Origin: an uncultured Lachnospiraceae bacterium
GTDB taxonomy: Bacteria; Bacillota; Clostridia; Lachnospirales; Lachnospiraceae
Assembly: GCA_910579495.1 (NCBI GenBank)
Contig: CAJTVD010000033.1
Span: 14,821 to 40,502 of the forward strand
Direction of reading: 5' to 3'
Length of the DNA: 25,682 bases
The notes under the pieces are model-generated. The model worked only from the letters and a program-made list of their open reading frames with translations, was not told the DNA's origin and ran no database searches. Shown here piece by piece: positions 1 to 7,639 of the stretch. Within the stretch, counting starts at the first letter, position 1, and the number at the start of each line of letters is the position of its first letter. Made by a program: the position numbers and the translations under genes.

Positions 1-208
1 AGTTCCGTGATCCCCTATTCCAGCGCCTTGTACGGCAGAGAAAATCCTGTCTGCTTCGCCGCCAGCATTTCCTCTGGGCTCTTCCATAGGGTATCACTGT
101 TTCCAGTTCCGTGATCCCCTATTCCAGCGCCTTGTACGGCAGAGAAAATCCTGTCTGCTCCGCCGCCAGCATTTCCTCTGGGTGCCTTCACGGGGAATCA
201 CTGTTTTC
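1..208. repeat. Tandem direct repeat, two 104-base units, after fmt
   Basis: Bases 1-104 and 105-208 are near-identical direct repeats, both opening with AGTTCCGTGATCCCCTATTC. The first ~78 bases differ at one position; the last ~26 are more diverged. The fmt stop codon (198-200) lies inside the second unit, so the unit includes the last codons of fmt. Each unit holds a 17-codon minus-strand frame (15-68 and 119-172) ending KALE, differing by one residue; its ribosome site sits too close to the ATG to be convincing. The unit's GGCGCTGGAATAGGGG resembles GGCACTGGAATAGAGG in the def-fmt gap. More units may lie to the left of the window. Confidence 0.85.
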
Positions 209-1175
209 CAGTTTCCTGTCCAAGTCTCATGCCGGGTTTTACCTGGTAGCCCAAAAGGAAGTCCTTTACCTGCATGCGCTTTTTTCCTTCCAGTTGAAGG
301 GTATATATGCGGAGCAGGTCCTTTCCTGTTTCTACGTCAAAGGATTCTTTATTCACCCTTGTGATCTCTCCCGGCTTCCGGTACTCTCCCTTCCCGGGCG
401 AAGATGTCTCCAGGGCAGGAGCCTTTACCACATCCGCCTCCCAGATTTTCAGGGTTTTTCCGTTAAAAGAAGTATAAGCGCTGGGCCATGGATTCAGCCC
501 CCGCACCAGGCGCTCTATGGCGGCAGCGTCTTTTTGCCAGTCGATCAGGCCCATGGATTTGGACAGCCGCCCAAAGTAGGTGGCACAGGCTTCGTCCTGC
601 TTTTCCGGTACAAGCTCCCCTTTTTCAATTATAGGAAGGATTTCTACCAAAAGCTCAGCCCCCAGGAGCATCAGTTTGTCATGAAGGCTCTCCCCTGTCT
701 CCTTTGGCTCTATGGGAATGGCTCTTTTCAGGAGCATATCCCCGGTATCCAGGCCCTTGGCCATCTGCTGGATGGTAACGCCAGTTTCCTTCTGCCCGTC
801 AATAATGGCCTGCTGGATCGGCGCAGCCCCACGGTAAGCGGGAAGCAGGGAAGCATGGATGTTGATGCAGCCAAATCTGGGCATAGCCAGGATTTCCTCT
901 GTGAGAAGCTGCCCGAAAGCGGCCACCACAAAAATATCCGCCTGATACTCAGCAAGCGCTTTCACCGACTCCGCTTCCCTTATTTTCACCGGCTGTAGTA
1001 CCGGGATGCCATGCTTTAAGGCACAGGCCTTTACCGGCGTCATCTGTACTTCTTTTCCCCTGCCCTTTTGCTTATCCGGCTGTGTGGCCACCGCGCACAC
1101 CTGATGCCCCGCCCTGATTATCGCTTCCAGGGGAGCCACTGCAAAATCCGGGGTCCCCATATATATTATTTTCAT
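198..1175 (-). CDS. fmt: Methionyl-tRNA formyltransferase
   Basis: Transfers a formyl group from 10-formyl-tetrahydrofolate to methionyl-initiator tRNA in the cytoplasm. The 325-residue length is normal for the family. The N-terminal Rossmann-like domain starts MKIIYMGTPDFA. The catalytic triad expected from the E. coli enzyme is visible as Asn105, His107 and Asp143, in INIHASLLPAYRGAAPI and GLDTGDML. Residues from about 205 form the C-terminal OB-like tRNA-binding domain. The ATG follows AGAGG with 8-base spacing. The gene lies 23 bases after def, so the two steps of N-terminal formyl handling (adding and removing) are co-transcribed, behind priA and a murE-like gene. Its stop codon lies inside a 104-base tandem repeat. 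Confidence 0.97.
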   Translation of the reverse strand: MKIIYMGTPDFAVAPLEAIIRAGHQVCAVATQPDKQKGRGKEVQMTPVKACALKHGIPVLQPVKIREAESVKALAEYQADIFVVAAFGQLLTEEILAMPRFGCINIHASLLPAYRGAAPIQQAIIDGQKETGVTIQQMAKGLDTGDMLLKRAIPIEPKETGESLHDKLMLLGAELLVEILPIIEKGELVPEKQDEACATYFGRLSKSMGLIDWQKDAAAIERLVRGLNPWPSAYTSFNGKTLKIWEADVVKAPALETSSPGKGEYRKPGEITRVNKESFDVETGKDLLRIYTLQLEGKKRMQVKDFLLGYQVKPGMRLGQETGKQ

Positions 1176-1198
1176 AAACCATACCTCTATTCCAGTGC

Positions 1199-1678
1199 CT
1201 ATTCTTCCTCTTCCAGGTCGGAAACATTCATCAGCTCGCCTTCCACCTTCTCCACATATAAATGCCCCTCCAGATGTTCCAGCTCATGGCAGATGGCACG
1301 TGCCAGCAGTTCCGTCCCTTCCATCTCAAAAGGCTTCAAATCCATGTCATAGGCTTTGATCTTCACATAGTTGGGCCTTGTGACCATGCCGGTTTTCCCC
1401 GGCACACTGAGGCAGGCTTCGTTGCCGGACTGCTCCCCGCTGGTTTCCAGGATCACCGGGTTGATGAGCATGACCGGATCCTCCCCTGTTACGTCAATGA
1501 CAATGATCCTCTTTAAGATCCCCACCTGGGAAGCGGCAAGCCCTACTCCCCCGGCATCATACATGGTGTCGAACATATCGTCGATCAATTCCCTTGTCCG
1601 GTCCGTCATCTCCTTTACCGTCTTGCAGGTTTTGTATAAAACCGGGTCGCCTATTTCTCTTATGTTTCTGATAGCCAT
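1199..1678 (-). CDS. def: Peptide deformylase
   Basis: Metal-dependent hydrolase that removes the formyl group from nascent protein N-termini. With the start at 1678 it has 159 residues. All three family motifs are present: GVGLAASQVG (about 44-53), EACLSVPG with metal ligand Cys89, and HELEH at 131-135 supplying two histidine ligands and the catalytic glutamate. The fourth position of the last motif is Glu where Asp is more usual. An in-frame ATG three codons upstream (1687) directly abuts the AAGAAAGGA ribosome site, so the ATG at 1678, 9 bases from it, is the better start. It sits between priA and fmt in one transcription unit. Confidence 0.95.
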   Translation of the reverse strand: MAIRNIREIGDPVLYKTCKTVKEMTDRTRELIDDMFDTMYDAGGVGLAASQVGILKRIIVIDVTGEDPVMLINPVILETSGEQSGNEACLSVPGKTGMVTRPNYVKIKAYDMDLKPFEMEGTELLARAICHELEHLEGHLYVEKVEGELMNVSDLEEEE

Positions 1679-1783
1679 TTTCTTCATTCCTTTCTTATTT
1701 TTATATAATGACTTCCATGCGCCGATGGCGGCTGTATCCCCCAGCCCCTGCCTTACAAAATCGTGCGCATCCTTGCTTTTTTG

Positions 1784-4021
1784 CTAATAGCTGTCTATGG
1801 GGTCAAAATCAAACTGCACGCTTTCCTCTTTCAGGGAAAGTGACTGTGCATATTGTTCTATTGTATCCTTAATCATAGTCAATTGTCTATAGTGAAATGC
1901 TTTGCAATAAATAACAAAACGGTAAATATCGTTGATTTTTCCAATGGACGCCCTGGCAGGGCCAATTACAGTAAAGCTTCCCGCCCCTTCCAGGTTTCTG
2001 GCAAGTGCGCCGATTTTTTCCGCAAGCCCTTCCCCTCCCTTTTCTTCCGGGGAGGCAATCATCACTGCCATCATATGCCCTGCCGGAGGGTAAGCGCCCA
2101 GCTCCCTGTAAAGAATCTCTTCCTCATAGAAAGCCTCATAATTCTGTTCCGCCGCCCTGACAATGCTGTAATGGTCCGGCCGGTAGGTCTGGATCAGCGC
2201 CTCCCCCGGCTTCCTCCCACGCCCCGCCCTCCCGGAGGCCTGGACAAGAAGCTGGAAAGTGCGCTCCCCGGACCGGTAATTGCTGTCGTTTAAGGACAGA
2301 TCTGCCGCCAGCGCCCCCACAAGGGTCACATTGGGGAAATCATGGCCTTTTACGATCATCTGGGTACCCACCAGAACATCCGCTTCCCCCTGGGCAAAGG
2401 CAGTAAGTATTTTTTCATAGCTGTCCTTTGTGCGGGTGGTGTCCCCGTCCATCCGAAGTACCCGGATACCGGGAAACCTTTTGTAAAGCTGCTGTTCGAT
2501 CTGCTGAGTGCCTGCCTTAAAGCCCAGAAGATAAGGGGAGCCGCAGGAAGGGCATTTCTCCGGCTGCCTGGTCTCGTGGCCGCAGTAATGGCAGGCCATC
2601 CTGCCCCCTAAATGCTGGGACAAGGAAACGTCGCAGTGGGGGCATTTCATCACATAGCCACAGGAGCGGCAGGACACAAACCCTGCATAGCCCCTTCTGT
2701 TTAAAAACAGCATAGCCTGTTCTTTTTTATTTAATCTGTCCTCTATGAGTCCCTGAAGCTTTCTGCTGAAAATAGAACGGTTCCCTGCCTTTAATTCCGC
2801 CCGCAGATCCACAATGGAAACCGGGGCAAGGCTTCCGCCTGTGAGCCTGCGGTCTAAGGTAAACAACTGATAGATCCCCTTTTTTGCCCGGTAATAGGCT
2901 TCCATGGAAGGGGTGGCAGAGCCCAGCACCAGACAGGCGTTTTTCAGGTCCGCCAGGTAACGGGCAGTTTCCCTTGCGTGATACCGGGGCATGGACTCGC
3001 TTTTGTAGCTGGGTTCATGTTCTTCGTCTATCACGATCATACCAAGATTGGGAAAAGGGACAAACAAGGCGGACCGGGGGCCGATGATCACATCAATCTC
3101 CCCTCTCTTGGCCCGCTCACACTGGTCAAAACGCTCTCCTGCGGAGAGGGAGGAATTTATCACCGATACCCTGTCGCCGAATCTCTTGTAAAACCGAAGG
3201 AGGGTCTGATAGGTCAGGGCGATTTCCGGAATCAGCACAATGCATTGCTTCCCCCTTTCTATCATACCCCCAATAAGGGATAAATAGACTTCCGTTTTCC
3301 CGCTTCCGGTGATTCCCCGGATCAGGTAAGTCTTCCTCTCCCCTTTGTGGAAATCAGAAAGGATGCCATCACAGACAGCTTTCTGCTCCGGGGACAGGCT
3401 CCTTCCTGCTTCCAGGGGTGCGTCCAGCTTCACCGGGTTTCTGTAAAAACTCTCCCGCTCTATAGCAATAATCCCCTGTCCCTCCAGGCTTTTCAGGGAA
3501 GCGGGGGATACGTTCAGCTTCCCGGCAACCAGTTCATAAGGCAACACAGGCTCTTTTAAAAGTTCTCCCAATACCCTGGCTTTCGCGCCCTGTCCCTTTC
3601 TTTTGCATTCTTCATATGCGAAACGGGTTTCCTCCAGGGACACAAGCCGGGTGATCTTCTTCTTTTCCCTGGGCTTCATGGCCTGCTTAATGGGCAGCAC
3701 GGTTTTCAGGGCAGCGATCATGGTGGAACCATAGGTTTCCTTCATCCAGGCTGCCAGCCGGACAGCGTCCGCCTCCACAGGCACATTCTCCGTCACGATT
3801 GCCCTGACCTGCTTTTGCTTTTCATCGGGAAACTGTGCCCTGTCAGTGATTTCCACCACATACCCCTGCCGGAGATGGTTCCCTGCCCCAAAAGGTGCCT
3901 GCACGCACATACCCACTTCCAGCCTGCCCCTTAAGGCTTCCGGTATTTTGTACTGAAAGGGCCTGTCAACCTTCTCATGGGAAATATCAATAATTATATT
4001 TGCATACCTTCCCTGCTTCAT
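1784..4021 (-). CDS. priA: Primosomal replication restart helicase PriA
   Basis: A 3'-5' helicase of superfamily 2 that loads the replisome at stalled forks. The 745 residues show an N-terminal DNA-binding region (about 1-200), then Walker A GITGSGKT (236-243), the DEEH box (332-335), and an eight-cysteine zinc-binding segment inserted in the helicase core (CRSCGYVMKCPHC, CHYCGHETRQPEKCPSC). A C-terminal helicase motif (VQASGRAGRG) follows. The length is normal. It lies 86 bases after the murE-like gene and 105 bases before def, all in one direction, so an operon murE-priA-def-fmt is likely. The ribosome site before the ATG is weak. Confidence 0.97.
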   Translation of the reverse strand: MKQGRYANIIIDISHEKVDRPFQYKIPEALRGRLEVGMCVQAPFGAGNHLRQGYVVEITDRAQFPDEKQKQVRAIVTENVPVEADAVRLAAWMKETYGSTMIAALKTVLPIKQAMKPREKKKITRLVSLEETRFAYEECKRKGQGAKARVLGELLKEPVLPYELVAGKLNVSPASLKSLEGQGIIAIERESFYRNPVKLDAPLEAGRSLSPEQKAVCDGILSDFHKGERKTYLIRGITGSGKTEVYLSLIGGMIERGKQCIVLIPEIALTYQTLLRFYKRFGDRVSVINSSLSAGERFDQCERAKRGEIDVIIGPRSALFVPFPNLGMIVIDEEHEPSYKSESMPRYHARETARYLADLKNACLVLGSATPSMEAYYRAKKGIYQLFTLDRRLTGGSLAPVSIVDLRAELKAGNRSIFSRKLQGLIEDRLNKKEQAMLFLNRRGYAGFVSCRSCGYVMKCPHCDVSLSQHLGGRMACHYCGHETRQPEKCPSCGSPYLLGFKAGTQQIEQQLYKRFPGIRVLRMDGDTTRTKDSYEKILTAFAQGEADVLVGTQMIVKGHDFPNVTLVGALAADLSLNDSNYRSGERTFQLLVQASGRAGRGRKPGEALIQTYRPDHYSIVRAAEQNYEAFYEEEILYRELGAYPPAGHMMAVMIASPEEKGGEGLAEKIGALARNLEGAGSFTVIGPARASIGKINDIYRFVIYCKAFHYRQLTMIKDTIEQYAQSLSLKEESVQFDFDPIDSY

Positions 4022-4107
4022 CTGTCCACGTCTTTCTCCCAGGCGCCGGGAAATGCCAGGCCAGGCTGCCGGGGCACATCCGCAAACACGCCCCGGCGTC
4101 CCTTCCC

Positions 4108-5583
4108 TTACAAAGGGCTTTTCCTACCAGCCAGGATTTCCCTGATCAGCACCCTCTCGTCCATAGGGTACTTCACGCCCTCAATTTCCTGGTAATCCTC
4201 ATGCCCTTTGCCCGCCAGCACAATAATATCCCCTGGCTGCCCATGGTCTATGGCATAGGCGATGGCTTCCTTCCGGTCACAGATCTCCACAAATTTTCCT
4301 GCCGTCTTTCCTATGCCTGTTTTAATGTCTTCAATGATATCCTGAGGCTTTTCAAACCGGGGATTATCCGAGGTGATGATCGTCAGGTCCGCATAAGTGC
4401 CGCTGACCTCCCCCATTTCAAAGCGCCGCAGCCTGGAGCGGTTTCCCCCGCAGCCAAAAAGACATACCAGCCGGGCAGGCTGATACTCCCGCAAAGTGGC
4501 CAGCAGGCTCTTAAGGCTCATGGCGTTGTGGGCATAATCGATCATCAGGGTAAACGCATCCGACACCGGGACCATCTCGATCCTTCCCTTTACATGGGCC
4601 CCCAAAAGCGCCTTCTGTATCTGGGAGGCCTCCACCTGGAAATGCCTGCACACAGCAATGGCGGTAAGGGCATTGTACACGCTGAACCGCCCGGGGGTTG
4701 GGACCTCCACCTGAAAATCCACGCCGCCCCTTACCCTGAAGTCAATGCCCAACTCTCCTGGCTTATGCACCAGCTTTAAGCCCTCCGCATAAATGTCCGC
4801 ACTGCTGTCAAAGCCATAGGTTTCCACCTGGCAGGTATGCCCCTTGAGCACCGCCTCTAAATGGGCGTCGTCCTTATTGACGATCCCCAGCCTGCACTGC
4901 CGGAACAGCCGTCCCTTGCATGCCTGGTATTCCTCAAAATCCGCATGTTCGTTGGGGCCGATATGGTCCGGCTCCAGATTGGTAAAAATGCCGATCTCAA
5001 AGGTAAAGCCCTGGGTCCTGTGAAGCATAAGCCCCTGGGATGCCGCCTCCATCACCACAATTTCACAGCCAGCCTCCTCCATCTCCTTAAAATATTGTTG
5101 CAGGAGAAAGGACTCCGGGGTGGTATTATTGGCGGGGATATGCCTGTCGCCAATGATGGTTTCTATGGTTCCCACAAGGCCAACCCGATAGCCCGCACTC
5201 TCCAAAATGGACTTTATCAGATAGGTAGTGGTGGTCTTGCCCTTGGTCCCGGTGATACCGATCACTTTCAGCCTGTCGGCGGGATGGCCAAAATATGCCG
5301 CTGAAATAAACGCCATGGCATACCTGGTATCCGCTACCCTGATCACCGCCGCGCCGCTTCCTTCCGGCAGCAGCACATCCTTTTCCACCACGATCGCTGC
5401 CGCACCGCTGCTGGCCGCTTCCCCCGCAAAGCTATGCCCGTCAACCTTGTAGCCGCTGATACAGATAAACAGGCATCCTTCCGATAGCTTCCGGGAATCA
5501 TAGACCACCTCTTTGATCTCACATTCTGTGTTTCCTCTTATGCATTCATAGGAAAGTCCTTTTAACAGTTCTTCACACCTCAT
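4108..5583 (-). CDS. murE: MurE-like UDP-MurNAc-tripeptide ligase
   Basis: Mur ligase family: ATP-dependent addition of the third amino acid to UDP-MurNAc-dipeptide in peptidoglycan synthesis. The 491 residues show the N-terminal VYDSRKL (27-33), the ATP loop TGTKGKTTTT (about 111-120), ACKGRLF containing the lysine normally carbamylated, DYAH (349-352) and DNPR (406-409). DNPR is the meso-diaminopimelate signature of MurE. DYAH is followed by NAMSL rather than the common TPDSL, and the GCGG segment continues NRSRLRRF rather than the common DRDxxKRP, so this may be a divergent paralogue. The reading frame stays open to 5757, but the ATG at 5583 has ribosome-site matches just upstream (GGAGGCAGGAACCAAT) and begins like family members. 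Confidence 0.85.
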   Translation of the reverse strand: MRCEELLKGLSYECIRGNTECEIKEVVYDSRKLSEGCLFICISGYKVDGHSFAGEAASSGAAAIVVEKDVLLPEGSGAAVIRVADTRYAMAFISAAYFGHPADRLKVIGITGTKGKTTTTYLIKSILESAGYRVGLVGTIETIIGDRHIPANNTTPESFLLQQYFKEMEEAGCEIVVMEAASQGLMLHRTQGFTFEIGIFTNLEPDHIGPNEHADFEEYQACKGRLFRQCRLGIVNKDDAHLEAVLKGHTCQVETYGFDSSADIYAEGLKLVHKPGELGIDFRVRGGVDFQVEVPTPGRFSVYNALTAIAVCRHFQVEASQIQKALLGAHVKGRIEMVPVSDAFTLMIDYAHNAMSLKSLLATLREYQPARLVCLFGCGGNRSRLRRFEMGEVSGTYADLTIITSDNPRFEKPQDIIEDIKTGIGKTAGKFVEICDRKEAIAYAIDHGQPGDIIVLAGKGHEDYQEIEGVKYPMDERVLIREILAGRKSPL

Positions 5584-5656
5584 ATTGGTTCCTGCCTCCA
5601 ACATATTTGGGCAGCCAGGCACATTTACAGGGCCAGCCGCAGTTATATACTTATAT

Positions 5657-5685
5657 AAGATAGCACGAAATATGCTTTTTTTCAA
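5657..5685 (-). promoter_or_regulatory. Putative sigma-A promoter of the murE-priA-def-fmt operon
   Basis: On the minus strand TTGAAA (5680-5685) is followed after 17 bases by TATCTT (5657-5662), within an A+T-rich stretch about 75 bases upstream of the murE-like start. The -10 is imperfect and a second TATATA lies just downstream of it, so the exact start of transcription is uncertain. Confidence 0.4.
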
Positions 5686-5780
5686 TGAAAACGCTTTTTC
5701 CCCAGGGAAATCTATTTTCAAAGCGTTGCTGCCCGGTCCATTCCCAGCAGCCTGCACAGTTTCTAATTTCTTTTCATGTA

Positions 5781-5942
5781 CTTAATGTTTTATTTAGAGG
5801 TTTTTAGATTTTCCTCATAAAACGGACACACTTTATACACATTTTCCCTTTATGATAGTATTCAAGATAGTTGAACAACTCACTATCTCCCCCCTCATAA
5901 GAATGCAAAGCCTCCGGTATCCCCCGGAGGCTTTTGCATTCC
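5781..5942. repeat. Structured 162-base repeat, copy R1
   Basis: First of three direct copies (others at 7137-7297 and 7461-7623), about ten differences from R3 by eye. From left to right each unit holds an A+T-rich lead, a TCATAAA...TTTATGA inverted repeat, an AGATAGT...ACTATCT inverted repeat with a competing AGTTGAACAACT hairpin, and a G+C-rich CCTCCGG...CCGGAGG hairpin followed by T residues. R1 directly abuts the stop codon of the Rpn-like gene. No terminal inverted repeats typical of an insertion sequence are seen. Confidence 0.9.
5901..5942. terminator. Bidirectional hairpin terminator at the end of R1
   Basis: GAATGCAAAGCCTCCGG pairs with CCGGAGGCTTTTGCATTC, a stem of about 17 pairs with a one-base bulge and a short loop. 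It begins at the stop codon of the Rpn-like gene (minus strand) and shows T-rich flanks on both strands, so it can stop transcription from either side. Confidence 0.7.
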
Positions 5943-6974
5943 TTAAACCGCTGCTTCCTGGACGGGAAGTTTTGCCAGCACTTCACATATCCGTCCCACA
6001 TCACAGCTCCCCACTTCTTTCTGGGCCGCGATCACCCTCTCGATCTCCGGCAGGTCCTGCTCCAGCTCCTCCGCAATGGTTTCCGCCGGTTTGTTCTTCA
6101 GGATCTTCTTGCAGACCATTTGTACAAGCTGTTCCTGTTTTCCTATACGCTCCCCTTCCAGCCTTCCCTCTAGTTTTCCTTCCAGCCTGTAATCCTCAAA
6201 TGCCTTGCACACTTCAAATTTCTCTGTCCCGTCTTTCATCACCTTATATTCCTCCGGTATCCTTACTTTCGCCACCACCTCCAGCAGCTCCCTGGTATCC
6301 CTGTCGATGCTGCTGTAGGCTTCCCTATTTTCTTCCATTACCCTTTTTAGCCCTTCCTTGTCCCCTCCGTACCGCAGTGTCTCGAATAGCTGGCGCAGCC
6401 CGGTGCGGTACTCATCAAAGGTATCGTGCTCATGGCAGTCATACAGGTTCATCCTGTAATTCGTCACAAACCCTGCCACCTGGCCGTCCATGTCCAGCAG
6501 GTCGTGGAGGCACCTTGCCCCGTCCCACGGCCGCTCCCTGCCGCAGTGCACCACCAGCGTGACCACCGGTATGAACTTCTCCCCTTTGGCCATGCCTGAA
6601 AAATATTCATCCGTCCCCGCCTTCAGGTCACCTGCCCTGCCATGGGAGGTTTTCTTCTGCTTCCACTGCTTATGGTAGCTTAAGCTTTCCGAGAGCATAT
6701 TCCGGAGCACCATCCGGTAGTCCACATAGGCCTGCTGCTCCACCATCAAAATATGGATCACCCTGCCTTTCCACATCCGCGCCTTGTCTGCTATGGTCTT
6801 GAACGTCTCCCTTGCCCCTGCCTCTTTCCCCAGGTAGGCTACCTGGGCGTCCGCAGGTTCCAGCTCCCCTGGCTTTACCACCTGCCTCCCCTGGAACAGC
6901 GCCCCGTTTACCTGGTCGGCAAACCTGTCATTGTCGTCCAGGTAGGCATAATAATATTCGTCCGGTTTTCCCAT
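5943..6974 (-). CDS. Rpn-family recombination-promoting nuclease / putative transposase
   Basis: 343 residues resembling the Rpn (YhgA-like, PD-(D/E)XK superfamily) proteins that occur in several copies in many Clostridia. Members studied in E. coli are DNA endonucleases that raise RecA-independent recombination; this protein itself is uncharacterised. A nuclease-like core includes VEQQAYVDYRMVLRNML, with the E-x-Q that often replaces E-x-K in this group. A helical C-terminal part follows, including the short repeat LEGKLEGRLEG at about 265-275, which commonly varies in length among relatives. The ATG follows GGGAGG with 8-base spacing. Copies of a 162-base repeat lie immediately downstream (R1) and 163 bases upstream (R2), suggesting a mobile or recombining cassette. 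It separates the murE block from the kinase-recJ block. Confidence 0.8.
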   Translation of the reverse strand: MGKPDEYYYAYLDDNDRFADQVNGALFQGRQVVKPGELEPADAQVAYLGKEAGARETFKTIADKARMWKGRVIHILMVEQQAYVDYRMVLRNMLSESLSYHKQWKQKKTSHGRAGDLKAGTDEYFSGMAKGEKFIPVVTLVVHCGRERPWDGARCLHDLLDMDGQVAGFVTNYRMNLYDCHEHDTFDEYRTGLRQLFETLRYGGDKEGLKRVMEENREAYSSIDRDTRELLEVVAKVRIPEEYKVMKDGTEKFEVCKAFEDYRLEGKLEGRLEGERIGKQEQLVQMVCKKILKNKPAETIAEELEQDLPEIERVIAAQKEVGSCDVGRICEVLAKLPVQEAAV

Positions 6975-7079
6975 CCTTCCGTCCTCCCTTCAGTTTTTCA
7001 TATAAGGGATTCCTTCAGAATAAACGATATGTCACAGAAGTGATAGCAGAACTCCAGATTCCCAGATATGTTTGTAATC

Positions 7080-7109
7080 ATGATAGCATATTTTGTTGAA
7101 TCCTGTAAA
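7080..7109 (-). promoter_or_regulatory. Possible promoter of the Rpn-like gene
   Basis: On the minus strand TTTACA (7104-7109) precedes TATCAT (7080-7085) with an 18-base spacer, about 105 bases upstream of the Rpn-like start and just after repeat R2. Both boxes deviate from consensus. Confidence 0.35.
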
Positions 7110-7136
7110 GTAAAATTTTCATAAATATACCGGTTC

Positions 7137-7297
7137 CTTAATTTTTTGTTTAGATGATTTTAGATTTTCCTCATAGATTAGACACACTTTAAACACATTT
7201 CCCCTTTATGATAGTATCCAAGATAGTTGAACAACTCACTATCTCCCCCTCATAAGAATACGAAAGCCTCCGGTATCCACCGGAGGCTTTTGCATTT
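7137..7297. repeat. Structured 162-base repeat, copy R2
   Basis: Second copy, same orientation as R1 and R3. It keeps the AGATAGT...ACTATCT and CCTCCGG...CCGGAGG dyads, but the first dyad is weakened (TCATAGA instead of TCATAAA). It lacks one C in the C-run before CTCATAAG. It lies between the Rpn-like gene and a 163-base spacer leading to R3. Confidence 0.9.
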
Positions 7298-7312
7298 ACT
7301 GGCTATCGGATA

Positions 7313-7411
7313 TCATACACGCTTTTTACTTCCACCCCTGTAATCCCCCCTCCAGGACTTTGAAATCACTGACAGTTCATTTTCAATGTTTACACCAAGG
7401 GCTGCTCCCAT
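7313..7411 (-). other. Short open frame between R2 and R3, possible gene remnant
   Basis: The 163-base spacer between repeats R2 and R3 contains one minus-strand frame of 32 codons starting MGAALGVNIENELSVI and ending KKRV. The frame is open for about 17 further codons upstream of the ATG (to about 7462), with no stop. Residue composition looks protein-like, but no convincing ribosome site precedes it and I recognise no family. It may be the 3' tail of a gene lost by recombination between the repeats, or chance. Confidence 0.2.
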
Positions 7412-7460
7412 TCTATTCCCAAAAGTAACTAGAACTCTTTTAGAGAAAACACAGGCCTTC

Positions 7461-7623
7461 CTTAATTTTTTATTTAGAGGATTTTAGATTTTCCTCATAA
7501 ATCGGACACACTTTAAACACATTTCCCCTTTATGATAATATACAAGATAGTTGAACAACTCACTATCTCCCCCCTCATAAGAATACGAAAGCCTCCGGCA
7601 TCCCCCGGAGGCTTTTGCATTCC
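7461..7623. repeat. Structured 162-base repeat, copy R3, with terminator
   Basis: Third copy. Its distal hairpin AAAGCCTCCGG...CCGGAGGCTTT (about 7588-7615) stands 17 bases past the stop of the sugar kinase gene and probably ends its transcript. The TCATAAA...TTTATGA and AGATAGT...ACTATCT dyads are intact. In R1 and R3, but not R2, the minus strand carries a 21-codon frame beginning MRGEIVSCSTIL and, overlapping it, a 12-codon frame MC(I/L)KCVRFMRKI. Confidence 0.9.
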
Positions 7624-7639
7624 CTGAAATATATATGTA

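Noticed and set aside
111..998. Long plus-strand open frame of 295 codons
   Set aside because: It lies antisense to fmt, which has clear catalytic motifs and a ribosome site; the frame shows no family pattern.
4000..4779. Plus-strand frame of 259 codons
   Set aside because: Antisense to the murE-like gene and the start of priA; no recognisable domain.
5804..6004. Minus-strand frame joining the Rpn 3' end to repeat R1
   Set aside because: It overlaps the Rpn gene out of frame and crosses the terminator hairpin; only the short frames within the repeat are worth noting.
5852..6562. Plus-strand frame of 236 codons rich in Pro, Ser and Cys
   Set aside because: Antisense shadow of the Rpn-like gene, starting inside repeat R1; composition is typical of a reversed G+C-rich gene.
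5781..7623. CRISPR array
   Set aside because: Three 162-base units with unequal spacers, one of them containing a gene, do not fit the short regular repeats of CRISPR.
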